Of a stretch of DNA of 23,983 nucleotides, positions 7,372 to 13,886 are shown piece after piece. Source of the stretch: JAVBQJ01 sp031549115 (GTDB lineage: Bacteria > Verrucomicrobiota > Lentisphaeria > Victivallales > Victivallaceae); contig JAVBQJ010000060.1 of NCBI GenBank assembly GCA_031549115.1, forward strand, positions 1 to 23,983. Reading direction: 5' to 3'. The stretch's first letter is position 1; every line of letters begins with the position of its first letter. The position numbers were made by a program, and so were the translations under genes. The notes below the pieces were generated by a model, which was not told the origin of the DNA, made no database searches, and saw only the letters and a program-made list of their open reading frames with translations.

Positions 7372-8231
7372 AGTATGTGGAGCCATTGTTCCGGCCGCCG
7401 GCGGAGGCGGAGTCGTTGATCTTTCAGGTCGCCTACGGGTGTCCGCACAACCGCTGCGGCTTTTGCGGCATGTACAAGACGGTGAAGTACCGCCTGCGCG
7501 ACCGCGCGGAGGTGCTGGCCGAAATCGCCGGCGCCGGGCGGCGTTACCCCGATACAAAGCGGGTGTTTCTCGCCGACGGCGACGTGATGGCGCTGCCGTT
7601 CGCGCGCCTGGCCGAATATCTGGAGGCGGTGAATGCGGCATTTCCGCGTCTGGCGCGGGTCAATGTCTATGCCAACGGCAGCTCCATTGCCGCGAAATCG
7701 GCGGAGGAGCTGAAAACGCTGCGGGCGTTACGGCTTCATACGCTTTATATGGGGCTGGAGAGCGGCTCGCAGCGGGTGCTCGACTGCTTCGGCAAGACCG
7801 AATCGGTCGAAGAGATGATCGCGGCGGTGATTCGCGCCCAGGCGTTGGAGTTCAAATGTTCGGTGATGATACTGGTCGGGTTGGGCGGGAAGGCATTCCG
7901 TGATGAGCATATTGCCGGGACGGTTTCGGCGTTGAACCGGATGCGGCCGCAATTGCTTTCGGCGTTGCGTTACATTCAGATTCCCGGCATGGCGCTGCCG
8001 GAGGGGTATCGGGCGGTGAGTGAGCTGGAAGCGGTGGAGGAGCTGCGCCGGATTATCGCCGGGTTGGAGTTGGAGCATACGGTGTTCCGGGCCAATCACA
8101 CCTCGAACCCGGTGCCTCTGGCGGGGCGCTTCCCGGCGGACCGGACACGATTGCTGGCCGAACTCGACGCCGACCTCGCATCGGGAGCGCTGGATACCAC
8201 CGGCCCCGGCCACACCCCGATGTTTCTCTAA
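7368..8231 (+). CDS. Radical SAM protein (COG1032-like)
   Basis: The product is 287 aa. The iron-sulfur motif is GCPHNRCGFCGMYK, with C25, C30 and C33. Its CX4CX2C spacing is characteristic of a radical SAM subfamily of unknown function that usually reads GCxHNxCxFCxMY. Other barrel landmarks are FLADGDVMALP, NVYANGSSI and LYMGLESGS. The HTSNPVPLAGRFPADRTRLL segment near the C-terminus is also typical. The frame is open far upstream inside the glycosylase gene, but the ATG at 7368 overlaps that gene's stop and yields exactly the expected N-terminus (MKYVEPLFRPP). Reaction and substrate are unknown. Confidence 0.88.
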   Translation: MKYVEPLFRPPAEAESLIFQVAYGCPHNRCGFCGMYKTVKYRLRDRAEVLAEIAGAGRRYPDTKRVFLADGDVMALPFARLAEYLEAVNAAFPRLARVNVYANGSSIAAKSAEELKTLRALRLHTLYMGLESGSQRVLDCFGKTESVEEMIAAVIRAQALEFKCSVMILVGLGGKAFRDEHIAGTVSALNRMRPQLLSALRYIQIPGMALPEGYRAVSELEAVEELRRIIAGLELEHTVFRANHTSNPVPLAGRFPADRTRLLAELDADLASGALDTTGPGHTPMFL

Positions 8232-8384
8232 AAAAAAAGTGCCGTTGTCACGCGCCCTCCGCATGCCGCCCACTTGTAAGCGCGCACGGGGGAGCGCCGG
8301 TCAGGCGCGACCTGGCCAGCTAGAAATTGGCCGGCGAATCATTGACCATTATCTAAAAAATTTCCCAAAAAATCTGCACACGCA
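8232..8384. other. Gap after the radical SAM gene with two short hairpins
   Basis: No gene is seen. A run of A residues follows the stop codon. GCGCC/GGCGC (8294-8298 and 8304-8308) and GGCCA/TGGCC (8314-8318 and 8328-8332) can form short stems. Neither is followed by a clear T-run on the plus strand, so a terminator is possible but not convincing. Confidence 0.4.
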
Positions 8385-8413
8385 TTGACACATACCGTAC
8401 ATATTCCTATAAT
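8385..8413 (+). promoter_or_regulatory. Consensus sigma-70 promoter of the GntR-pseudopilin-GH71-like operon
   Basis: A perfect TTGACA (8385-8390) and a perfect TATAAT (8408-8413) are separated by 17 nt. Such a strong promoter before a regulator gene implies that it is kept repressed. Transcription should start near 8420, leaving a leader of about 50 nt. Confidence 0.85.
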
Positions 8414-8459
8414 ATATTCACAAACACAGGGCGTTGACTCAAAAATACCATACATATTC
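8392..8459 (+). promoter_or_regulatory. Two direct repeats (ATACCRTACATATTC), probable operators
   Basis: ATACCGTACATATTC (8392-8406) fills the promoter spacer. ATACCATACATATTC (8445-8459) lies in the leader, ending 11 nt before the GntR start codon. They differ at one of 15 positions and start 53 bp apart. The placement suits autorepression by the GntR protein encoded immediately downstream. Confidence 0.65.
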
Positions 8460-8470
8460 AGAAATTACAC

Positions 8471-9571
8471 ATGAAACGAGCCGTCAAAACCGACCAAGTG
8501 TACTCCCGGCTGCGAAGCGCCATTCAGGCGGGAAGCTTCGCCACCGGCAGTTGCCTGCCGCGCGAAGACCGCTTCGCCGCCGAACTGGGAATCTCCCGCT
8601 GGACGCTGCGCCAGGCGCTAACGCAATTGGAAAAGGACGGCCTGATCTCGCGTACCAAAAAACGCGGCACCACCGTGACCATGGATCATACCAATCCGGT
8701 GATTTCGCTGCTGCTCCCCTGTACCGAAGGCATCAACCTGACCAATGAGCAGTCGAATGCCTATCATCTGCGCCTCCTCGCCGGCGCCAGCCAGGCTTCG
8801 GCGCGGACCAGCCTGCGCATCGAAACCATTCCGGTGTCGCCGACCAACGACCCCGAAGACATCGACTGGATCAAATTCCGGCACCTGAGTGCCTCCAGCA
8901 AGATCATCGTCCCGCAAGCATGGTATACACCGTTGGCGCCGCTGCTGGAAGAGCGCGGCTGCCGGGTGGTGTTCATCCGCGAAGACACTCGGCCGGAAAA
9001 CGGAAAATACTTCCCCAACGCCACACATATCGTACTGGAAACCCGGCAGGCGTTCGATCAGGCGCTCGGAGCGCTGGTCGCGGCCGGATGCCGGAGAATT
9101 GCGCTGGCAGCGCTGCCCTATGGAGACTTCCATGAGGAGGATCCGCGCATTCACTGCATTTTCATACCCCGCCGCGACCGGATGGAAGCAATCCGCCAGA
9201 TCCGGGAGGCGTACGCAGCGGAGCCGTTCGACGGTCTCTTCTTCGATCTGTTGGAACTGGTGCCGCCGTATTATGGCGCCAGTTATCATGAGTTGCTCGG
9301 GCTGCCGCCGTCGGTGCGGATCATCGTCCCGCACGAAATGCACGCCAACCGCGAATGCCGCCCGCCGATGTCGGCGATCAACTGTCCGCTGGAGCTGATC
9401 GGCGCCGAGGCGGTACGGCTGCTGACCCAGCCGGAATTCGAGCCCCGGATCATCCCGGTCCCGATGGAACTGCTGCTCCGGGAGTCCTCGGAGCCGCTGA
9501 ACCGTTTCCGGACGCCGACCGGGGCAAGTGCTCTGTCAATACCCGCTTTCAACGATAGTTTTTCATTATAA
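8471..9571 (+). CDS. GntR-type regulator with LacI-like ligand-binding domain
   Basis: The product is 366 aa. Residues of about 5-72 form a GntR winged helix (VYSRLRSAIQAGSF, LPREDRFAAELGISRWTLRQA, LEKDGLISRTKKRGTTV). The remainder resembles the periplasmic-binding-protein-like effector domain of the LacI/GalR type (VISLLLP, GCRVVFI, ALVAAGCRRIALAAL, DGLFFDLLEL). Proteins of this build sense a small sugar and control nearby catabolic genes. The ribosome site is poor (only AGAAA-like sequence before ATG). The gene is first in its operon, 22 nt before a pseudopilin gene and followed by a secreted glycoside-hydrolase-like gene, which it presumably regulates together with itself. Confidence 0.88.
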   Translation: MKRAVKTDQVYSRLRSAIQAGSFATGSCLPREDRFAAELGISRWTLRQALTQLEKDGLISRTKKRGTTVTMDHTNPVISLLLPCTEGINLTNEQSNAYHLRLLAGASQASARTSLRIETIPVSPTNDPEDIDWIKFRHLSASSKIIVPQAWYTPLAPLLEERGCRVVFIREDTRPENGKYFPNATHIVLETRQAFDQALGALVAAGCRRIALAALPYGDFHEEDPRIHCIFIPRRDRMEAIRQIREAYAAEPFDGLFFDLLELVPPYYGASYHELLGLPPSVRIIVPHEMHANRECRPPMSAINCPLELIGAEAVRLLTQPEFEPRIIPVPMELLLRESSEPLNRFRTPTGASALSIPAFNDSFSL

Positions 9572-9593
9572 ACCACCGAAAGGACATGTCATC

Positions 9594-10316
9594 ATGAAAA
9601 AAACCTTCACACTCATCGAGCTCCTGGTCGTGATCGCCATCATCGCCATTCTCGCCAGCATGCTGCTGCCGGCGCTGAGCAAAGCCCGCGCCGCAGCGCA
9701 GGCGATCAAGTGCACCGGCAACATGAAGCAGCTGGGGCTGGCCCAGGCCATGTACTCCGGCGATGCCAACGATTACTTCACGCCGTGTTTTCAGACCGAT
9801 TCGGAAGCCTCGATGATTTCCAGCGCCTGGTCGCGCCGATTGGGCGAATATCTGGGATGCGATACCGACGGCGGCGGCTGGAGCGAAGACAAATTCGCCA
9901 TTTACCGGTGCCCCGCCGATGGGTTTGCCCGGGAAAGCTGGGTGAAAAATTATCTGGGCCCGCTCAGCTACAGCGTCAATCCCGATGTCTGCGATATTGC
10001 CGACGGGAGCGCCACCGTGGCGGCGGATACCACGGCGCGCGGCACCAAAACCATCGGAGCGATTCCGGCGCCGTCCAGTACCATATTGATGAGCGAGTAT
10101 CATTCCGCCATCGGTACCATCGGTTTTGCGCAATATTCCGTACACGGCATGCATGTGGTCGGCACATATGCGTATGTGGCGGACAGCGACACCGGAAGCA
10201 TTATGAACACCGGACTGCATTCCAGCATGAACAACTGGGTTTTCGCCGATGGGCATGTCGAAAAAATGAACTACGAACAGACCAGAAAACAGAATCTCTG
10301 GGTCACCGCGAAATAA
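9594..10316 (+). CDS. Pseudopilin-like protein with H-X9-DG C-terminal motif (cassette 1)
   Basis: The product is 240 aa. It starts MKKTFTLIELLVVIAI, a type IV prepilin/type II secretion pseudopilin signal with Phe at mature position 1 and Glu at 5, followed by one hydrophobic helix to about residue 30. SKARAAAQAIKCTGN follows, then a globular domain with YRCPADG and an H-X9-DG motif (HSSMNNWVFADG) near the C-terminus. The residue before the cleavage point is Thr, not the usual Gly. The frame is open upstream, but the ATG at 9594 has AAAGGA 10 nt before it and gives the standard N-terminus. It lies 12 nt before the GH71-like gene. The expected location is the inner membrane or periplasm. A role in secretion or display of the neighbouring enzyme is inferred. 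Confidence 0.9.
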   Translation: MKKTFTLIELLVVIAIIAILASMLLPALSKARAAAQAIKCTGNMKQLGLAQAMYSGDANDYFTPCFQTDSEASMISSAWSRRLGEYLGCDTDGGGWSEDKFAIYRCPADGFARESWVKNYLGPLSYSVNPDVCDIADGSATVAADTTARGTKTIGAIPAPSSTILMSEYHSAIGTIGFAQYSVHGMHVVGTYAYVADSDTGSIMNTGLHSSMNNWVFADGHVEKMNYEQTRKQNLWVTAK

Positions 10317-10328
10317 GGACCGCACATC

Positions 10329-12761
10329 ATGACCGTTTCCCGTTATCTGTTGTTGTCGGCGTTCTTCGGCGCGTTATCGCTGGCCGCCGCTCCCGATCAC
10401 CGTCCGCCGCTCGACAAAAGCGCCTACCGGGGCACGGTCTGGAGCCAGGTCAATCCGTGGTGGGTGCCGAACAAAATGCGCACCAACGACAAGGGCGGCC
10501 CGAATTACGCCCGTAAGATCTACACGCTGGATAATATCTGGGGCGAAGCGATGACGGAGACGGCCCCCTTGGGGTTGACCGGCTGGCAGTTCGAATTGCA
10601 CGTTCCGGCTCCGGGCTTCGCCGCGACCTTCAAGGTCGCCCTCGACGGCGCGTTGAAGTATGCGCCGGAGGTGAAAATGGCGATCTTCCTGGTGTACTAC
10701 GGCACCCCCGACCTGGCGGAGGACACGCGGAAAACCATCGCCCAATTGGAGCTCTTGCGCGACGAGCTCAAGCAGCACCCGAATGTCTATCGTCTGAACG
10801 GCCGCCCGGTGATTTCGATCTACACGCCGGGGCACCTGCAGCCGGAGGAGTGGGGCCGGTTGTTCGACGCGGTGGAACAGGAGTTCGGTCCATTCGTATG
10901 GCTGATGAATACCGGCGACAATTGCACGCCGGACACGGTCGCCGACACCGTCCGGCGCTATCTCTCGTACTTCGACGGCACCAGCATGTACGGCAATTGG
11001 GGCGAAGGCGAACAGGCCAGGGTGTATGAGATATTGACGCCGGTCATGCACCGGGAATTCCCGCAGAAAATTTTCGAAGGTGGCGTCCAGAACGCCTACA
11101 GCAACCACTTCCACTTCGGCGGCGTCGCCACCCGGCTGTCGAAAAAATACCGGGATTCATGGGACACCACGCTGGCGGCACAGCCGGACTCGGTCGTGAT
11201 CACCAATTTTTTCGACCACTACGAAAACTCGCTGATTTTACCGTGCTATGAACGCGAAGACTTCATGCTGCGTTACGCCCAATACCGCCTCTCCGAGGCC
11301 TACGGCAATCCCTTCCCGCGCGAAACCGCTCCGGAGCTGGTGGTGACCAACTACACCAATATCCGGCTCGGCGCCCGGCCGCTGGACTTCGAAGTGATGT
11401 CGTTCCCCATCGCCGGCGCGCCGCGCGAAATCCGCTTCACGTTGGATATCTGCGACACCGCCGGAACCATCCTGCATTCGTTTCCGGAAGAACGCGTCGC
11501 TTCGGATCAATTCGCCATCCGCGAGTACACCGTCCCCTCCGAAGACTTCGCCGGGGAGCGCGCGGTGACGCCGCGGCTGCGCTACCATTGGGACAACCGG
11601 GATTTCGCGATGAATTACAACCCGTCGACCGTGATCGATCCGTCGCTGCGCACCAATGTGATGTTCTGGGCGCGTTCGACCCGGAACACGCTGCTCGTCG
11701 ACGCCGCCGATCTCAGTTGGAGCTTCAACGGCTGCGTGCCCGGCGATACCGCCCTCGAACCGGCAAACAACTCGACCGGCGATCAGGCGCTCATTCAGAG
11801 CCGGATCAAGGCGACATGGGGTCCTCCCGATCACCGGCGCAACCCCAGTCGCTTCCGGCTGATGCGCAACGGGCTGGAGCTCGAGGGGCTCAACCGGAAC
11901 GACGTCGACTTCGCCCGGGCGTTTCCGGTACCGTCCGCGCTCGACACCTTGGATTATTACCATCTGGAGCTGGAAAACGCCGCCGGCAACCGGATTCAGA
12001 CGCTGCCGGTCTGGGTCGAAAGCGGCAGCCGTCCGGGAAGCTCCCCGGTGCCAATCGCGACCCCGGGCGGCATCCGGGTCTATGAGATCGAAAACAGCCG
12101 TGTCCCCTTTTTCTACTACCCGTGCGCCGTCGACACCGGGACGCTGCTGCTGGACGCCTCCGGCTACCAGCACAACGGCACGTTGAAATTCGAGGATTAC
12201 GGCGGCGGCCACCTCGGCTATACCGGCTATCGGCACGAGCACAACGGGCCGGTGGCGCCGTCGGACCGGAGCATCTTCGCCCGCGATGAAAACGGCGCCG
12301 GGATGCTGACGCTGGACGGGACCGAATCGCTGATGATCATGGGCGGCACCGCGATGCCGGGCGCTTCGACCTACGAAATCGCCATCCGTCCGGCGCGGCT
12401 GGGACAACGGCAGGGGATTTTCGGCACCGTCAACGGGCAGATGGAGTTGACGCTCGAAGCCGACGGCCAGTTGTTGTTGAAGCGCAACGGCGGCGAATAC
12501 CGCTCCAACGCCGTATTGCAGCCGGGCCAATGGTACCGGATCGCCGCGGTCTACGACCTGCGGAATCTGACGCTGTTCGTCGACGGCCAACCGGACGGTT
12601 CGGTCCCGGTCGAACCCAATCCGGCGCACGACAGCATCAACCACCTGACCGTCGGCGCCCGTTGCGAATGGCTGTTCGACCCGGCCGATTGCTTCCAAGG
12701 CGATCTGCGCGACATCCGCATCTACGGCCGCAACCTGGCACCGGAGGAATTCCTGCGCTGA
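10329..12761 (+). CDS. Secreted GH71/GH99-like protein with C-terminal LamG domain
   Basis: The product is 810 aa with a signal peptide (MTVSRYLLLSAFFGALSLAAA). Residues of about 30-340 look like a glycoside hydrolase barrel of the GH71/GH99 kind (GLTGWQFELH, MAIFLVYYGTPD, GRPVISIYTPGH, WLMNTGDN, SYFDGTSMYGNW, VVITNFFDHYEN). A beta-rich middle follows. Residues of about 595-810 form a LamG/concanavalin-like domain (LLLDASGYQHNGTL, TYEIAIRPARLGQRQGIFG, LTLFVDGQPDGSV, LRDIRIYGRNLAPEEF). GH71 enzymes cut alpha-1,3-glucan and GH99 act on mannans; the substrate here cannot be assigned. AAGGA overlapping the pseudopilin stop codon serves as ribosome site, so the two genes are closely coupled. It is the last gene of its operon; a structured repeat follows. 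Confidence 0.78.
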   Translation: MTVSRYLLLSAFFGALSLAAAPDHRPPLDKSAYRGTVWSQVNPWWVPNKMRTNDKGGPNYARKIYTLDNIWGEAMTETAPLGLTGWQFELHVPAPGFAATFKVALDGALKYAPEVKMAIFLVYYGTPDLAEDTRKTIAQLELLRDELKQHPNVYRLNGRPVISIYTPGHLQPEEWGRLFDAVEQEFGPFVWLMNTGDNCTPDTVADTVRRYLSYFDGTSMYGNWGEGEQARVYEILTPVMHREFPQKIFEGGVQNAYSNHFHFGGVATRLSKKYRDSWDTTLAAQPDSVVITNFFDHYENSLILPCYEREDFMLRYAQYRLSEAYGNPFPRETAPELVVTNYTNIRLGARPLDFEVMSFPIAGAPREIRFTLDICDTAGTILHSFPEERVASDQFAIREYTVPSEDFAGERAVTPRLRYHWDNRDFAMNYNPSTVIDPSLRTNVMFWARSTRNTLLVDAADLSWSFNGCVPGDTALEPANNSTGDQALIQSRIKATWGPPDHRRNPSRFRLMRNGLELEGLNRNDVDFARAFPVPSALDTLDYYHLELENAAGNRIQTLPVWVESGSRPGSSPVPIATPGGIRVYEIENSRVPFFYYPCAVDTGTLLLDASGYQHNGTLKFEDYGGGHLGYTGYRHEHNGPVAPSDRSIFARDENGAGMLTLDGTESLMIMGGTAMPGASTYEIAIRPARLGQRQGIFGTVNGQMELTLEADGQLLLKRNGGEYRSNAVLQPGQWYRIAAVYDLRNLTLFVDGQPDGSVPVEPNPAHDSINHLTVGARCEWLFDPADCFQGDLRDIRIYGRNLAPEEFLR

Positions 12762-12896
12762 CCAAAAAAAATTTTAAAAATATTAAAAGAATAGAGCTGC
12801 GAAGCGGCGGTTCTGCACTCCGTCATACGGAGACGCCGGTCCAGCAGGCGGATACTGCTGGTCGCCCCAGGCGGCGCAGCCGCCTCGAAAGGGGCG
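12762..12896 (+). repeat. Structured intergenic repeat, copy 2, with nested GC-rich hairpins
   Basis: After the stop codon comes an A/T tract, then AATAGAGC (12790 onward), then TCTGCACTCCGTCATACGG (12812-12830). Next is a hairpin CCAGCAG/CTGCTGG (12841-12847 and 12855-12861) with a 7-nt loop. Compared with copy 1 the stem is identical and the loop sequence differs. A second, nested hairpin follows: CGCCCC (12863-12868) pairs with GGGGCG (12891-12896), and AGGCGGC (12869-12875) pairs with GCCGCCT (12879-12885) across a 3-nt loop. No gene is seen. It resembles a structured 3' UTR or terminator region. Confidence 0.68.
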
Positions 12897-12950
12897 AAAC
12901 GTACAGCAAGCGAACCGGGAGGTGAGCGGAAGCCGTCCGAGGTAGCGATG

Positions 12951-12993
12951 GTGTAGATGGAATTGGAAGCGTGAGCGGCAATTCCATCTACAC
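12951..12993. repeat. Perfect 15-bp inverted repeat with 13-nt loop
   Basis: GTGTAGATGGAATTG (12951-12965) is the exact reverse complement of CAATTCCATCTACAC (12979-12993). It is too AT-balanced and lacks a T-run, so it is not a classic terminator. It lies between the structured repeat and the promoter region of the second pseudopilin operon. The rest of the gap, 12994-13118, shows nothing recognisable. Confidence 0.7.
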
Positions 12994-13118
12994 ATGGAGC
13001 GGACGAGGCCGCCGCACCGGCGGCGAACAGTAAACCAACGATTGGATGAAAAACACGATTTGGGCAGATAACACCGATTTTTTCTTCAATAACTGAAGAT
13101 GTTTTTCTTTTTTCGGGC

Positions 13119-13124
13119 TATACT
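13119..13124 (+). promoter_or_regulatory. Possible -10 element of the second pseudopilin operon
   Basis: TATACT lies 36 nt before the pseudopilin start. No good -35 is found at the right spacing, which would fit an activator-dependent promoter; the AraC protein of this operon is a candidate activator. The evidence is weak. Confidence 0.35.
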
Positions 13125-13159
13125 ATAGGAAAAGCCATTTAAAAGACAGGGATCTTCGG

Positions 13160-13861
13160 ATGAGAAAACATTTTACTTTGATAGAACTCCTGGTCGTGAT
13201 CGCGATCATCGCCATCCTCGCCAGCATGCTGCTGCCGGCGTTGAGCAAAGCCCGCGCCGCGGCGCAATCGATCAAGTGCACCGGCAATCTCAAGCAGATC
13301 GGACTCGGCCTGGCGCTCTATATCAATGACCGGGACGACCGCATGCCGGAGGGAATCAGCCTGTACTGGCGGTTGTGGACCAACTGCAATGCCGGGGTCC
13401 TGGATTACTTCGGCATGCCCGAGAACTACAAAACCATGAGTGCCGCCGACGCCCGGAAAGCCTGCGTCCAATGGTTTTCCTCCGGCATTTTCAAATGCCC
13501 GGCGGAGAGCCAGGAGCCGCTGATCACCGATTGGGACCAGTCCCCGTGGCCCGACTTCACCGCCAACCGCGCCTTCATGCCGTACATCGCACAGGGCGAC
13601 ACCACCATCATTTACAGCAAACTCGAAAACCCGTCGCAATTGCTCGCACTGGCCGACAAGGCTCCCGGCAATGTCGCCGCCATCCATGACTTCTGGGTCG
13701 ACCGCAATACCGCCGCCACCCCCGGCGGCGGTTTCCCTTACGGCGGGCGCCACCAGGACAAAGTCAACATCCTCTTCGCCGATATGCACGTCGACAAAAT
13801 GACCGAAGACGCCTTGTGGAACAACAAAACCGACCATATCCGGCGTGGACCGGCATATTAA
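13160..13861 (+). CDS. Pseudopilin-like protein (cassette 2)
   Basis: The product is 233 aa starting MRKHFTLIELLVVIAI, so it has a prepilin-type signal with His rather than Gly before the cleavage Phe and Glu at mature position 5. The first 40 codons are almost the same as in the gene at 9594, at the DNA level too. Beyond about residue 55 the sequences diverge, apart from a shared CP motif (FKCPAES here) and the C-terminal histidine motif. That motif reads HQDKVNILFADM, so the usual DG is DM. The start is the first ATG and lies 11 nt after an AGGGA-like site. It is 25 nt upstream of the GH42-like gene and presumably co-transcribed with it. Confidence 0.88.
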   Translation: MRKHFTLIELLVVIAIIAILASMLLPALSKARAAAQSIKCTGNLKQIGLGLALYINDRDDRMPEGISLYWRLWTNCNAGVLDYFGMPENYKTMSAADARKACVQWFSSGIFKCPAESQEPLITDWDQSPWPDFTANRAFMPYIAQGDTTIIYSKLENPSQLLALADKAPGNVAAIHDFWVDRNTAATPGGGFPYGGRHQDKVNILFADMHVDKMTEDALWNNKTDHIRRGPAY

Positions 13862-13886
13862 AGCAGCATAACGAAAGACCGCCGCC

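Noticed and set aside
11238..12698. Minus-strand open frame of 486 codons opposite the GH71-like gene
   Set aside because: No domain recognisable; the plus strand encodes a signal peptide, a barrel and a LamG domain.
12951..12993. Insertion-sequence ends or an integron attachment site
   Set aside because: No transposase or integrase is nearby, no target-site duplication is seen, and the loop is only 13 nt.
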